Positions 17,609 to 27,624 of a stretch of DNA of 64,000 nt are shown piece by piece; the first letter of the stretch is position 1; each line of letters begins with the position of its first letter. A program made the position numbers and the translations under genes. The notes under the pieces were generated by a model, which worked only from the letters and a program-made list of their open reading frames with translations, was not told the origin of the DNA and ran no database searches. Source of the DNA: Thermomicrobium sp. CFH 73360 (GTDB taxonomy: Bacteria > Chloroflexota > Chloroflexia > Thermomicrobiales > Thermomicrobiaceae); contig NZ_JAMSLS010000002.1 of assembly GCF_023806465.1 (NCBI RefSeq), positions 62,001 through 126,000 of the forward strand. The letters are read 5' to 3'.

Positions 17609-17950
17609 TCAGCGACGATGCCGTGCGCCAGCCTCCCGCCACCACCCCGCGAGGATACCGAGCAGTCCCAGGGTAACTGTCCCAGTTACGGTCATTGCCA
17701 CAAGGTCGGCAAGGAGCGGAAATCGGGCGGTCCCCGGGATGAGCACGAATGGCCAGGCAAGCCACCAGTGCAACGCAGCCAAGATCCCGTTTGGATCCCC
17801 AACGACGTGTGCGAGCACCCATGCGCACCACCGGGCGAAGAGGAGTGTCCAATACAGCGATATCACCATCATGATCCAGTTCGCGAATCGCGGCGCAAAC
17901 TGACCTCGGCGGCGTGGGCGTCGAACACGAACCGGAGTCGCAGCGCTCAT
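17609..17950 (-). CDS. Small three-helix membrane protein
   Basis: A 113-residue protein with a basic N-terminus (RVRRPRRRG) and about three membrane helices (around 24-46, 60-75 and 80-102). I do not recognise the family. Its ATG overlaps the coaBC stop codon (17947-17950), so translation is coupled to coaBC. A role in coenzyme A metabolism is not implied by sequence. Confidence 0.7.
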   Translation of the reverse strand: MSAATPVRVRRPRRRGQFAPRFANWIMMVISLYWTLLFARWCAWVLAHVVGDPNGILAALHWWLAWPFVLIPGTARFPLLADLVAMTVTGTVTLGLLGILAGWWREAGARHRR

Positions 17951-19158
17951 TGTTCATCCCGAGCAGAACGCCGCACCAAGAGGGCCTCAATGGCGTCCCA
18001 GATGTACTCAGCCACCTCCTCTTTCGGAAGTTCTGGCAACACCTCCGGCTGATGGCCAGGGCGCAGCAAAGTTACTTGCGCTGTTTCAGCTCCCATTGTC
18101 TTCCGCGCATCATTAACGACTAAAAGATTGAGGCGCTTGCGTTCCAGCTTCTCCGTCGCGTGCTCCAGCAGCCGCTCTGTCTCCGCAGCAAAGCCAACTT
18201 TTACCAGTCCCGGCCGGTTGATGGCCGCCAAGATGTCCTCAGCCGGCTCCAGCTCCAGCGCAAAGAGTTCCTGCCGCTTCTTCAGTTTTTCTGTTGCCAC
18301 GACTCGAGGACGATAATCTGCGACCGCTGCACACATCACGAGCACATCTGCTGAGGCGGTCGCCGCCTCGACTGCACGCAGCATCTCCGCTGCCGTTTCC
18401 ACATCGATACGCGTGACACCGTATGGCGCAGGAAGACATGTTGGGCCACTGATGAGGATCGTGCGCGCGCCACGATCCCGAGCGACTTCAGCGAGCGCGT
18501 AGCCCATCTTGCCGCTCGAGTGATTGCTGAGGAAGCGCACCGGATCAAGCGGCTCCCGTGTCGGTCCGGCAGTCACCACGACGGTCCGGTCGACGAGCGA
18601 GCCAGATCGCCCGAGGACCGTGCGAATGGCACCCACAAGCTCCTCAGGCTCTGCCATCCTCCCTTCACCAATCATCCCCGACGCGAGCGGCCCGTAATGG
18701 GGTCCCACAACGATGACCCCACGCGAGCGCAAGAGTTCGAGATTCGCTTGGGTGGCAGGATGCCGGTACATGTGGTGATCCATCGCCGGAGCAACCAGCA
18801 GCGGTGCCGGACAGGCGAGCGCGGTCAACGTGACTGCGTCATCAGCGATGCCATGGGCGAGCTTGGCAAGGGTGTCTGCCGTCGCGGGCGCAACCACCAT
18901 CAGGTCTGCTGCAGCGCCGAGCGTGACATGACCAGCCTGCTCACCTTGCCAAACGCCGATTGTGGTGACCTGCACAGGTCGTTTCGTGAGGGCTTGAAAC
19001 GTCAGCGGTCCCACAAAGTCAATTGCTGCCCGTGTCATGACGACATCAACTTGGGCACCACCTTGCACCAGCCGACGGACGAGCTCCACGGTCTTATACG
19101 CCGCGATCCCGCCCGAAACTCCGAGAATGATCCGTTTTCCCTTTAAGATCCGGGGCAC
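17947..19158 (-). CDS. coaBC: Phosphopantothenoylcysteine synthetase/decarboxylase
   Basis: A 403-residue bifunctional enzyme making 4'-phosphopantetheine for coenzyme A. Residues 1-180 are the FMN-dependent CoaC decarboxylase ([10 protein letters not shown], catalytic-His region [19 protein letters not shown], and substrate-clamp Cys in [14 protein letters not shown]). Residues about 190-400 are the CoaB ligase ([19 protein letters not shown], then ADYRP and KLKK). The GTG start overlaps the end of the upstream DUF2085 gene by 16 bases. Confidence 0.95.
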   Translation of the reverse strand: MPRILKGKRIILGVSGGIAAYKTVELVRRLVQGGAQVDVVMTRAAIDFVGPLTFQALTKRPVQVTTIGVWQGEQAGHVTLGAAADLMVVAPATADTLAKLAHGIADDAVTLTALACPAPLLVAPAMDHHMYRHPATQANLELLRSRGVIVVGPHYGPLASGMIGEGRMAEPEELVGAIRTVLGRSGSLVDRTVVVTAGPTREPLDPVRFLSNHSSGKMGYALAEVARDRGARTILISGPTCLPAPYGVTRIDVETAAEMLRAVEAATASADVLVMCAAVADYRPRVVATEKLKKRQELFALELEPAEDILAAINRPGLVKVGFAAETERLLEHATEKLERKRLNLLVVNDARKTMGAETAQVTLLRPGHQPEVLPELPKEEVAEYIWDAIEALLVRRSARDEQ

Positions 19159-19754
19159 GCTTCCTCCTTGGCTGAGATTCCTGAGCCAGTGCAGCCTTGT
19201 TCACGCCTTGCCAGAACCGCTCGGATTTCTGCAAACCCGAGCTCGAGGCGAGGATAGATGAACCACACAATGGCGAGCGCAAAGAACACTCCGGTCACAA
19301 CCCGCAGCTGCCATGTGCTCTCACGCAGCCCAACGAGCTGCGTTGTTCCGTCGACTGCCATCGGTAGGGTCAAGAGAAAAGCACCTCGCCAGGAGAGCGG
19401 GTGTAAGGAGCGTCGCACGAGGGCATACACAAGACCAAGGACGAAGACGCCTGTATAAATCGCCAGATCGCGTTGGCAATATGCTATCTGGTGGCCGAAG
19501 ATAAAGAAGCTCCGCTCTGGCTTCTGGTGACAGACGAAGCGGTAAGCGAGGTAAATGATTTCCGCCAGTCGGGGGTGGCCACTTGCCATCAGCCACGGAG
19601 CAAGCAGCGGAAGGGCCGCAAAGAGTCCCGTCAGCACGTTCAGACTTGCCAGCCAGTGACGAGCCCAAACCGCTACGACACCGTCGACCCCGCGTTCCAA
19701 GCGTGTCCGCTCTCCCGCCGAAATAACATTTCCGGCACTGATTCGACTTTCCAT
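19143..19754 (-). CDS. DUF2085-type membrane protein
   Basis: A 203-residue integral membrane protein with about four to five helices. The segment [26 protein letters not shown], spread over residues near 70-95, carries the paired Cys and His typical of DUF2085 proteins. Further conserved text is [19 protein letters not shown]. The function of the family is unknown. It begins the operon through coaBC to the lipid kinase. ATG 19754 is chosen; longer starts run into the divergent tRNA promoter region. Confidence 0.82.
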   Translation of the reverse strand: MESRISAGNVISAGERTRLERGVDGVVAVWARHWLASLNVLTGLFAALPLLAPWLMASGHPRLAEIIYLAYRFVCHQKPERSFFIFGHQIAYCQRDLAIYTGVFVLGLVYALVRRSLHPLSWRGAFLLTLPMAVDGTTQLVGLRESTWQLRVVTGVFFALAIVWFIYPRLELGFAEIRAVLARREQGCTGSGISAKEEACPGS

Positions 19755-19778
19755 TTGGCTTGGCCTCGCTGCAGCTCT

Positions 19779-19808
19779 TTGACGGACACCCTCTGCGAAG
19801 TTTATACT
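19779..19808 (+). promoter_or_regulatory. Promoter of tRNA-Glu
   Basis: TTGACG (19779-19784) and TATACT (19803-19808) lie 18 bases apart, about 22 bases before the tRNA. Confidence 0.65.
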
Positions 19809-19830
19809 GTGAGAGATTGCGTGGGCGCAT

Positions 19831-19904
19831 GCCCCCATCGTCTAGAGGCCTAGGACACCACCCTTTCAAGGTGGAGATCGCGGGTTCGAATCCCGCTGGG
19901 GGCA
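19831..19904 (+). tRNA. tRNA-Glu (UUC anticodon)
   Basis: The acceptor stem GCCCCCA pairs with TGGGGGC (19897-19903). The anticodon arm is CCACC-CTTTCAA-GGTGG, giving anticodon TTC. The T arm is CGGG-TTCGAAT-CCCG. CCA is not encoded. The antisense reading of this tRNA gives the familiar spurious GIRTRDLHLERV-type peptides. Confidence 0.97.
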
Positions 19905-20293
19905 CTACCTCGTGATTCCAGTCGCACCGAAGCGAACAAGACTCGAGTAACGACAAACTCGCCAATGGTAGACCGCTGGTTCGCCATGGAGACGACAACT
20001 GGCAGGGCGACGTACCAGCATGCGACACTGTTGCCGTAATTTCGGACACGGGTGCTCACGGTACAGCATTCGCCACGCAGCCGGGCCGATCCACAGCATC
20101 GACCTCGCTCCCGAGGCGAGAATAGCAGTGCACCGGTTGGGCCTCCGGCTCGAGGAGTACGGCAGTTCACGCGCGTGTTTTCTACGTCCCTGCTTCTCTG
20201 CTCGCCTTCTGGAAGACTGGTGCCACGATCGCACTGGAACTGCCTCGTCGTGCGCGTTGCAACCCGGGTTTTCCCGACCGAGGAGGTGAGACG
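19905..20293. other. Intergenic region after tRNA-Glu
   Basis: About 390 bases with no gene or RNA that I can recognise. A GAGGAGG ribosome site for the next gene ends it. Confidence 0.5.
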
Positions 20294-21286
20294 ATGCACG
20301 TGGTGATCCCCGTAGCTGGTCTCGGCACGCGGCTCCGCCCACATACGTGGAGCAAGCCAAAACCGCTCGTCACTGTCGCGGGTAAACCGATCCTCGGTCA
20401 TGTCCTCGATCGCCTCTTACGGCTTCCGCTCGAACGTGTTGTCTTCGTCACTGGCTACTTGGGCGAACAGATCGAAGAGTTTGTGCGTGAGCACTATCAG
20501 TTTGACGCGATCTTTGTCGAGCAGCCTGAGCCGCTCGGCCAGTCCCACGCACTTCTCCAGGCCAAAGGACTGATCGATGGGCCGACGCTTGTCGTCTTTC
20601 CCGACCTGATCTTCGACGCTGATCTGGAATCCCTGTTGGAGGGCCGCTGGGACGGCGTTATTTTCGTCAAGGAGGTCGATGACCCTCGGCGTTTCGGTGT
20701 CGTTATCGTCGAGGATGGGCGAATCGTTCGGCTCGTCGAAAAGCCTCGGACACCGGTCAGTCATCTTGCTGTCGTGGGTGTATACTATTTCCGCGATTTC
20801 GCAGCTCTGATCAAGGCGATCGATCAGCAGATCGCCGAGGACCGCCGACGCGGGAACGAATACTACCTCGCCGAGGCGATTCAGATCTTGATCGATCGCG
20901 GTGCAACCATCGTTGCCCAACCTGTTTCCGTTTGGGAAGACTGCGGAACAGTCGAGGCACTCTTACAAACAAACCGTTTCTTGCTCGATCGGCAAGCTGG
21001 CCCCCAACCATCCTTCCCGACGAGCGTTGTCGTTCCACCCGTCGTCATCGATCCAACGGCTACCATCGAGCACGCGGTCGTCGGCCCCTATGTGAGTATC
21101 GGACCACAGGCCGTGGTCTCACACGCCATCGTCACCGATTCGATCATTGACGAAGGTGCGACAATCGAGAGCGTTATGCTTCATCGCTCCATCGTTGGTC
21201 GACGCGCACGGGTCGTCGGCGACTTTCTCCGCGTCAACGTTGGTGATTCCTCAGAGATCACACTCGCGCAACGTGACGGAGAGTGA
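20294..21286 (+). CDS. Sugar-phosphate nucleotidylyltransferase with LbH-type tail
   Basis: A 330-residue protein with an N-terminal NTP-transferase domain (PVAGLGTRLRPHTWSKPKP, metal site VFPDLIFDAD, and VVGVYYF) and a C-terminal left-handed beta-helix segment (about 245-325). It should make a nucleotide sugar (UDP- or dTDP-glucose type) for surface polysaccharide. The tail resembles acetyltransferase-like regulatory helices of GlmU/archaeal enzymes, but the nucleotide and sugar cannot be fixed. A GAGGAGG site precedes the ATG. It starts a three-gene run with prmA and rsmE. Confidence 0.85.
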   Translation: MHVVIPVAGLGTRLRPHTWSKPKPLVTVAGKPILGHVLDRLLRLPLERVVFVTGYLGEQIEEFVREHYQFDAIFVEQPEPLGQSHALLQAKGLIDGPTLVVFPDLIFDADLESLLEGRWDGVIFVKEVDDPRRFGVVIVEDGRIVRLVEKPRTPVSHLAVVGVYYFRDFAALIKAIDQQIAEDRRRGNEYYLAEAIQILIDRGATIVAQPVSVWEDCGTVEALLQTNRFLLDRQAGPQPSFPTSVVVPPVVIDPTATIEHAVVGPYVSIGPQAVVSHAIVTDSIIDEGATIESVMLHRSIVGRRARVVGDFLRVNVGDSSEITLAQRDGE

Positions 21287-21289
21287 TCG

Positions 21290-22210
21290 ATGTCCTCTCG
21301 CTGGCTCGAAGTCTCGGTTGAAGCGGACCTTGAGTCTGCCGACGCTGTCGCCGAACTCTTTGCACGGTTTGGATACCAACAGGGAGTGGCGGTGTTTCAC
21401 CCGGTCAAACAAGCCCCGGACGGTGAACACGCTGCTCTTGACCCTGCAACACCAGTGAGAGTAACGACGTATCTGCCACTGGACGAGCATGTCGACGCAA
21501 CGGTCGAGTCCCTGCGACAGGCCCTCTGGCATCTGAGCTTCCTCGGCTCCATAGGAGAGCTTCAGCTCCGAACGCTGGCCGAGGAGGATTGGGCAGAAGC
21601 CTGGAAACAACATTTTCCGGTGACACGGATCGGGCACCGCTTGGTGATTCGTCCTTCTTGGCTCTCCTACACGCCGCAGGCTGATGATGTGGTGATCGAC
21701 TTGGATCCCGGAATGGCCTTCGGCACCGGTCTCCACCCAACGACCCAGCACTGCCTCATATGGATCGAGCGGATCATTCGTCCAGGTGACGTCGTGCTCG
21801 ATGCTGGGGCTGGTTCTGGGATCCTCTCCATCGCTGCGCTCAAGCTCGGGGCGGCTTCGGTCACCGCGATTGAACTCGACCCGGTTGCCAGCGACGTGCT
21901 GCGTGCCAATCTCACTCAGAACGGCGTATTGGAACGCGCTACGGTCCGCGTAGGTGATGTGACGCGTGATCTGCACGAGCGTGAGGCTTACGATCTTGTC
22001 CTCGCGAACATTGTGGCACGCGTTCTCATCCACGCCGCACCACGCCTCGTGCGCGCGGCTCGGCCTGGTGCCTCCATCGTCCTGAGCGGCATCATCGCAT
22101 CAGCTGAAGACGAGGTACGCGCGCGGTACCGGAAGCTTGGCGCCGAGGTCGTCGAGCGACGCCAGGATGGCGACTGGGTCAGTCTTCTGCTCAGCAGGAC
22201 ACGGCCATGA
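21290..22210 (+). CDS. prmA: Ribosomal protein L11 methyltransferase
   Basis: A 306-residue SAM-dependent methyltransferase that trimethylates ribosomal protein L11. The N-terminal L11-recognition domain ends near residue 95. The catalytic domain has DPGMAFGTGLHPTTQ, the SAM-binding motif VLDAGAGSGILSIAALKLG and the LANIVARVL motif. Only 3 bases separate it from the upstream gene, and its stop overlaps the rsmE start (ATGA). Confidence 0.93.
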   Translation: MSSRWLEVSVEADLESADAVAELFARFGYQQGVAVFHPVKQAPDGEHAALDPATPVRVTTYLPLDEHVDATVESLRQALWHLSFLGSIGELQLRTLAEEDWAEAWKQHFPVTRIGHRLVIRPSWLSYTPQADDVVIDLDPGMAFGTGLHPTTQHCLIWIERIIRPGDVVLDAGAGSGILSIAALKLGAASVTAIELDPVASDVLRANLTQNGVLERATVRVGDVTRDLHEREAYDLVLANIVARVLIHAAPRLVRAARPGASIVLSGIIASAEDEVRARYRKLGAEVVERRQDGDWVSLLLSRTRP

Positions 22211-23004
22211 GCCGATGCGGACATCGGTTCTATATTCCCGCCACGTTGGATGTCGGGCGCACAGTCGAACTCCCCGAGCGAATTTCTCGACAACTTGCAC
22301 GCGTACTCCGGCTGCGTCCCGGCGACTCGATCGTCCTCTTTGACGGGCGCGGGGTCGACTTCGTTGCCGAGCTGCAGTCCGTGCAGCCGGACAGAGCGCT
22401 CGCCGTTATCCGAAGCGTCCAGCCGTCCCGACCGCTTCCGGCCCCAGCGATGACGCTACTGCAAGCGCTTCTACGTCACGATCACTTCGATCTTGTCATC
22501 GAGAAGGCGACGGAACTCGGCGTCGTCCGGATTGTACCGCTCCGTACACAGCGGGTCGTCGTGCACCTGGACGAACGCAGCACCGCGCACCGCCTCGCGC
22601 GCTGGCAACGGATTGCCAGCGAGGCGAGTGAACAGTGCGGCCGCGGTGTCTTGCCCGATATCCCTGCCCCTTGCTCGCTTCGTGATGCCCTCGGTCTTGT
22701 CGCCGCACACCGTCTCGTCGTGTTTTGGGAGGGGCCTGATGCTCCATCGATCGTGCGTGACGAGTTTGACCGCACCGTACCAGTTGCAGTTGCAATCGGC
22801 CCGGAGGGAGGCTGGGCCGCGGAGGAACTCGAATTCCTGCGGCACTATGGGGCGGAGTTCCGCTCGCTCGGCCCACTGATCCTCCGAGCGGAGACTGCTG
22901 CGATCGCTGGTATTGCAGCGATTCGGGCACGCACGGAGGACGAAGTGCCCGGCCTTACGACCCCACCCGTACTTGGCGAACCTCGAGTGTCCGCAAGCGA
23001 TTGA
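22207..23004 (+). CDS. rsmE: 16S rRNA (uracil1498-N3)-methyltransferase
   Basis: A 265-residue SPOUT-class enzyme methylating U1498 of 16S rRNA. It has the N-terminal PUA-like domain (RFYIPATLDVG) and the knotted domain with ATELGVVRIVPL, SEQCGRGVLPDI, the SAM site IGPEGGWAAEELEF and LGPLILRAETAAIAG. The prmA-rsmE order is a common bacterial pairing. Its last 50 bases overlap the convergent ABC-class ATPase gene. Confidence 0.94.
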   Translation: MSRCGHRFYIPATLDVGRTVELPERISRQLARVLRLRPGDSIVLFDGRGVDFVAELQSVQPDRALAVIRSVQPSRPLPAPAMTLLQALLRHDHFDLVIEKATELGVVRIVPLRTQRVVVHLDERSTAHRLARWQRIASEASEQCGRGVLPDIPAPCSLRDALGLVAAHRLVVFWEGPDAPSIVRDEFDRTVPVAVAIGPEGGWAAEELEFLRHYGAEFRSLGPLILRAETAAIAGIAAIRARTEDEVPGLTTPPVLGEPRVSASD

Positions 23005-24676
23005 GGGCTGCAGCGAGCTCGTAGCGGCGAGGGCGCGCGAAGTCGCCAGGATGACCACGGAACGGCGAGAGAACGTCCAGTCCCTCTCGATCGATCACCG
23101 CCTCTAGCAGATCGAGCACCTCGGCAAGCGTTCGGTACCCATCAATGAAGCCCTGTTCCAGGGCATAGACCAGCGCCAAGCCAATGGCGCGGGTTTGGCT
23201 TGGATCGACGAGCTGCTCCACGTGGCGGAGGTCGATCGACTCATACCCAAAGGCAACTTCCTCGGTTCCGTACGCTCGCACACGCGTCCGTTCGCGCCGT
23301 CTCGGGTCGATACTTTCTGGAAGCGGTCTACGCGGAACAACTCCTGGCCAGGGAGTGGGCGCCTCAAAGTGTCCCTCACCGTGACGCTGAGCCAGCTCTC
23401 GGGCTCGCAGCGTGACGTCCACTGGGCGGTACGAGCGCATCCAGATGACAGTGTCCGCTACGTGGAGATAGTCCCCCGCACCACCCATTACGAGAACCGT
23501 CGACACACCAGCTTCGCGATGCAGTTGCCGCACGCGATCGATGAAGGGCACGATCGGTTCGGCATCCGCTGGCACGAGTTCGCGCATGAGATGATCGCGG
23601 ATCATAAAGTTGGTCGCACAGGTATCTTCATCCATAAGAAGGACACGTGCTCCAACTTCCAGTGCCTCGAGAATGTTGGCGGCTTGGGAGGTCGAGCCAC
23701 TCGCATCATCACTGGTGAAGCAGGTGGTCGAGCGGCCGAGCGGAAGATCGCGGATGAAGGCGGAGAGGTCAACGCCTACGACACGGCGCCCGTCCTCCGC
23801 CCGGATGACGACCGCATCACTCCGCGTGACAACACGTTCTCGTCCGTCTCCCGGGATGTGGTTATATACCCCCCGTGCAAGCGCCTCAAGGAGCGTCGAC
23901 TTTCCATGGAAGCCACCACCGACGATCAGCGTGACACCTTCCGGGATACCCATCCCCCGGACTGGACCGCTGTGCGGAGTGAGGAGCTCCACTTCGAGAC
24001 TCGCGGGCGGTTCGAACGGAACAACCTCTTCCAACAACGGCTCTTGGCTCACGCCGCTCCGTCGGGGAAGGATTGCGCCGCGACCGACAAAGGCCACCAA
24101 ACCATGTTGTGGGAGCTGCTCACGGATCGCCTCCGCGTCCTCGACGACTGCCAAAAAGCGCTCGGCCTCCGCCAAAGCGGCACGGTCCAGCCAGAGCGTC
24201 ATGCGCGCAAGTTCCGGCAGGAGATCGGCGAGCAGTTGCTCTGCGACATCGCCGAGAATCGTTCGCCCGGCTGCCGGTAAGCCAACCGACAGTCGGAGCT
24301 CCACACGATCATGCGCGATGCGGCAGGCTGTCCGCTCCAAAACCTCCTGCCCCCCAGCATCGATCGTGATGAGACCCGACCGACCACTGCCAGCGCGACG
24401 CCGCCCCAACTGCTCGATTGCCCGGCGCGCTCGGCGTGCCAGGAAATCCTCCAGTGCGATGCGGCGGACACGACTGGACACCGCCGGTAGAGGCAGGCGC
24501 TGGCGCTCGACAATCAACCGAACTCGCGAGGGTGGCGCGTAGGGATCACCTTGAACATAATCGACCGCGATGAGGACGTCTCCAGCGCGATAGAGACCAC
24601 GGATCTCCTCATACGCTTTGTAGCCGCGCCGATCGATCCGCCGGAGAATCGACCGGAGTGCGCCGATGTCCCGCAC
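22955..24676 (-). CDS. ABC-class ATPase (PF09818-type), function unknown
   Basis: A 573-residue soluble protein. The nucleotide site is GGGFHGKSTLLEALARG near residue 260, with an unusual long helical N-terminal half and acidic LLMDEDTCATNFMIRD (Walker B region). Also present are TTCFTSDDASGSTSQAANI (signature-like) and a C-terminal helical part. There is no membrane segment. This is the predicted ATPase of the ABC class family, whose role is unsettled. Its 3' end overlaps rsmE on the other strand by 50 bases. Confidence 0.85.
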   Translation of the reverse strand: MRDIGALRSILRRIDRRGYKAYEEIRGLYRAGDVLIAVDYVQGDPYAPPSRVRLIVERQRLPLPAVSSRVRRIALEDFLARRARRAIEQLGRRRAGSGRSGLITIDAGGQEVLERTACRIAHDRVELRLSVGLPAAGRTILGDVAEQLLADLLPELARMTLWLDRAALAEAERFLAVVEDAEAIREQLPQHGLVAFVGRGAILPRRSGVSQEPLLEEVVPFEPPASLEVELLTPHSGPVRGMGIPEGVTLIVGGGFHGKSTLLEALARGVYNHIPGDGRERVVTRSDAVVIRAEDGRRVVGVDLSAFIRDLPLGRSTTCFTSDDASGSTSQAANILEALEVGARVLLMDEDTCATNFMIRDHLMRELVPADAEPIVPFIDRVRQLHREAGVSTVLVMGGAGDYLHVADTVIWMRSYRPVDVTLRARELAQRHGEGHFEAPTPWPGVVPRRPLPESIDPRRRERTRVRAYGTEEVAFGYESIDLRHVEQLVDPSQTRAIGLALVYALEQGFIDGYRTLAEVLDLLEAVIDREGLDVLSPFRGHPGDFARPRRYELAAALNRLRTLEVRQVRVGS

Positions 24677-24778
24677 GCTCTACCCTCCCCTCGAACCATG
24701 AGCCAGAGTATAGTGGCCGACCGGAGACACGGGCCGTCACTTTCTGGTCGGCCCACTCAGAAGAGAGTGGAGCGTGCG

Positions 24779-25543
24779 ATGCCGTACTGCGAGCTGAGCC
24801 AGGTAACCATCTATTTCAACCGCGCTGGAAGCGGAGTACCGGTCGTTCTCCTGCACCAGTATTTCGGGACGAGTGAGAACTGGCTCGCTATCTTCGATAT
24901 GCTCCGCCGCCACTTCGACGTCATCGCACCTGACCTCCGGGCACACGGCCGAAGCAGCGACCCAGGTGGTCGGCTGACGCTTGAAGGCTTCGCCGCTGAC
25001 GTCGCCGAACTCCTCCATCGTCTCGACATCCGGGAGGCGCATTTGGTCGGGGCGAGCTTGGGCGCCATGGTCGCAGCACGACTGGCGCTCTCCGGTGCAG
25101 TGAACGCGCGCTCACTCGTCTTCATCGGACCGCCCAACTTCGCAGCACCATCGACAGCAGAGTACACACGTTCTGTGATTGAAGAGCTTTTCCCAGCTCA
25201 TGAGGACGAGTATGCCCACGCCCACCGCGCTCTCGGCCAGGATCATGTGCGGAAACGATTACTCGCGAACTTTATCCAGGACGGGATTGAACGGCCGCGC
25301 GAAATGCGCGAATGGGCACAGGGGATCGAACTGCTCGATCGGCCCACCCTACTCATGGCTGGAGACAACGATCCTGTTGCGCCCGCAGATTGGCTCGTCG
25401 CGTTCACCGCTCAGCTGCCACGCGGGGAGGTTTGCATCCTACCCCGCGGTGGACACTTCCCACATCGCACCCTGCCACATCTGGCCGGCCAAGTGATACT
25501 GGATTTTCTCCTTCGCGTCGAGCGTGCTCGGTTGACGGATTAG
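24779..25543 (+). CDS. Alpha/beta hydrolase
   Basis: A 254-residue hydrolase. The nucleophile elbow is VGASLGAMVAAR (Ser near 95), the acid is in AGDNDPVAP and the catalytic His is in GGHFPH. An oxyanion region, LLHQYFGTSENW, is near the N-terminus. Such proteins cleave esters, lactones or carbon-carbon bonds; there is no context for a substrate. ATG 24779 has GTGGAG upstream. It overlaps the convergent next gene by 4 bases. Confidence 0.87.
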   Translation: MPYCELSQVTIYFNRAGSGVPVVLLHQYFGTSENWLAIFDMLRRHFDVIAPDLRAHGRSSDPGGRLTLEGFAADVAELLHRLDIREAHLVGASLGAMVAARLALSGAVNARSLVFIGPPNFAAPSTAEYTRSVIEELFPAHEDEYAHAHRALGQDHVRKRLLANFIQDGIERPREMREWAQGIELLDRPTLLMAGDNDPVAPADWLVAFTAQLPRGEVCILPRGGHFPHRTLPHLAGQVILDFLLRVERARLTD

Positions 25544-25986
25544 GGCCGCCCCGGCTGAAGCTGCGAGCCCAGGAAGAACGCGAGTTGCGCCAGTGCGAGA
25601 ACCAGGAGCGCTAACAGGAGCAAGCCCGCCAAAAGTCGCCTGGACAAGCCCGCGCGAACTCCCAGATAAAGGGCTGCCACGAGCGGTACTCCCATGAGTC
25701 CGCCGTAGTGCCCCAACTCGATGAGCCAGTTCATGCCGGCTGGCGTACTGAGTCCGAGGCCCCGCGCGCCGGCCGGCAACACAAGTAGCGAGAACATCAA
25801 CCCGCCGATTGGCAGCAGCGTGGCGACCAGTTTGTCGGCAAGCTTCCAGCGCGGGTTCGCCCAGGCAAGCACGAGTCCCACCGGCCACAGGACAGCCGTG
25901 GCGCCAACGGCAACCATCGTGAGGACATCCTGATCACTCCACTCACGATCATGCCCCGGCGAATGAAGCAGCGAGTGCTGGCTCAT
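25540..25986 (-). CDS. Four-helix membrane protein, unknown
   Basis: A 148-residue protein with about four membrane helices (around 22-44, 52-72, 88-108 and 118-140) and a short hydrophilic N-terminus. No known family is recognised. It follows rho by 29 bases on the same strand and may be co-transcribed with it. Confidence 0.65.
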   Translation of the reverse strand: MSQHSLLHSPGHDREWSDQDVLTMVAVGATAVLWPVGLVLAWANPRWKLADKLVATLLPIGGLMFSLLVLPAGARGLGLSTPAGMNWLIELGHYGGLMGVPLVAALYLGVRAGLSRRLLAGLLLLALLVLALAQLAFFLGSQLQPGRP

Positions 25987-26015
25987 CGCACACCCAACTC
26001 CTTACCTCGTTTCCC

Positions 26016-27317
26016 TCAGAGGTCCTTGTGTAGGGTTGCGAGGAACTCCGCGTTATTTTGCGTCCGTGCCAATCGGCCAAGGACGAGCTCCGTACCGTCG
26101 GTACCACCAAGCATCGAGACCATGCGGCGCATCGTCCAGACCTGACGCAGTGTTTGCTCGTCAAGCAGCAGTTCCTCACGCCGTGTCCCCGACCGCTGGA
26201 TATCGATGGCCGGGAAGATTCGTCGCTCAGCGAGCTTGCGGTCGAGGTGGAGCTCCATATTCCCGGTTCCCTTGAACTCCTCGTAGATGACGTCGTCCAT
26301 ACGGGAACCGGTGTCGACCAAGCACGTTGCGATAATCGTGAGGCTTCCGCCACCCTCGATGTTCCGCGCCGCACCGAAAAAGCGCTTCGGCGGATAGAGC
26401 GCTACCGGGTCGATCCCACCGGAGAGCGTCCGTCCGCTCGGCGGGACGCTCAGGTTGTACGCGCGGGCCAGCCGCGTGATCGAGTCCAACAGGATCACAA
26501 CATCCATCCCGCACTCGACCAGCCGCTTGGCTCGCTCAAGCGTCATCTCGGCGACCCGGATGTGGTCCTCCACGGGTTCGTCGAAGGTGGAGGAGATCAC
26601 TTCACCATCGACCGAGCGCCGCATGTCGGTGACCTCCTCTGGGCGCTCACCGATGAGCAATACGATCAAATGAATGTCCTTGTAATTCGTCGTGATCCCG
26701 TTGGCGATGTGCTTAAGCAGGACTGTCTTACCGGCCTTGGGTGGAGAGACAATCAAGCCGCGCTGCCCACGACCAATCGGCGCGACGAGATTGACGAGGC
26801 GGGTCGAGAGAATGTGCGGCTCCGTCTCAAGATTGATGAGCTCCATCGGGAAGATGGGCGTCAGACTGTCAAAGCTCGGACGCCGCCGCGCGAACTCGGG
26901 ATCCATGCCGTTGACAGCATCGACGCGGAGCAAGCTGTAGTATTTCTCATTCTCCTTCGGTGGTCGCACCTGCCCAGCGACCCAGTCCCCTTGCCGCAGC
27001 CCAAAGCGCCGGATCTGCGACTGCGAGACATACACATCGTTCGGCCCTGGCAAGTACCGCTCACCGCGCAGGAAGCCGAAGCCGTCCTCGGTGATCTCCA
27101 GGACGCCCTCTCCGAAGATGCCGCCCTCTCGCTCCGTCTGCGCCCGTAGGATCTTGTTGACCAATTCCATCTTGCGCAGACGCTGAGCATTCGGAATACC
27201 AAAGTCGCGGGCGATTGCCTGGAGCTCCTCCAGACTTTTCTCCTGCAGCTCAGCGGCGGTTAGCGCCGGAGACTCCTTGATCTCTTCAACAGTTGTGGTC
27301 GGCGTTACCGGATCCAT
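26016..27317 (-). CDS. rho: Transcription termination factor Rho
   Basis: A 433-residue hexameric RNA helicase that ends transcription. The order is a Rho N-terminal helical domain ([14 protein letters not shown]), an RNA-binding OSB domain ([20 protein letters not shown]), Walker [16 protein letters not shown], Walker [15 protein letters not shown] and the R-loop [15 protein letters not shown] 27317 has GAGGAGGA upstream; the frame continues further but without a site. Its presence fits the weak U-tracts of several hairpins in this window. Confidence 0.96.
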   Translation of the reverse strand: MDPVTPTTTVEEIKESPALTAAELQEKSLEELQAIARDFGIPNAQRLRKMELVNKILRAQTEREGGIFGEGVLEITEDGFGFLRGERYLPGPNDVYVSQSQIRRFGLRQGDWVAGQVRPPKENEKYYSLLRVDAVNGMDPEFARRRPSFDSLTPIFPMELINLETEPHILSTRLVNLVAPIGRGQRGLIVSPPKAGKTVLLKHIANGITTNYKDIHLIVLLIGERPEEVTDMRRSVDGEVISSTFDEPVEDHIRVAEMTLERAKRLVECGMDVVILLDSITRLARAYNLSVPPSGRTLSGGIDPVALYPPKRFFGAARNIEGGGSLTIIATCLVDTGSRMDDVIYEEFKGTGNMELHLDRKLAERRIFPAIDIQRSGTRREELLLDEQTLRQVWTMRRMVSMLGGTDGTELVLGRLARTQNNAEFLATLHKDL

Positions 27318-27624
27318 CGTTGCAGTCCTCCTCGAGTTCGATCTTTTTGCCACGCGTTCAATCTCCTCAGTGCCATTCCGCAAGCGTGCGAGCGGCGAAG
27401 CCCTTCACCGAGACTCATCAAGTCGTGCACCGAAGCCGGGGACACGACTCCGAGTCCCAAGGAACGTTCGTGCAAGGCTGCGCCGGTCGCTGTGTGGACA
27501 ACGAGAACCTCTTACGTCCTACGGTGTTTCGTGTGAGAATCTCCGGTCTCCAAGAGCGGACGACCGAACCAACCGAGACCGGGGTACCATGGAGAGGTAC
27601 GTGACGCGGGGCACCCGCGCCACC
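27318..27624. other. rho leader and intergenic gap
   Basis: About 300 bases between rho and glpX, both read leftward. It contains a CCGGTCTC/GAGACCGG inverted repeat (near 27550-27590) and the rho leader. Autoregulation of rho by its leader is known in other bacteria, but I cannot show it here. Confidence 0.4.

Noticed and set aside
19321..20401. Minus-strand open frames containing FEPAISTLKG and GIRTRDLHLERV peptides
   Set aside because: These are the well-known spurious translations of the antisense strand of a tRNA gene; the tRNA-Glu lies exactly there.
23195..24280. 361-codon plus-strand frame
   Set aside because: It lies wholly antisense to the well-supported ABC-class ATPase.
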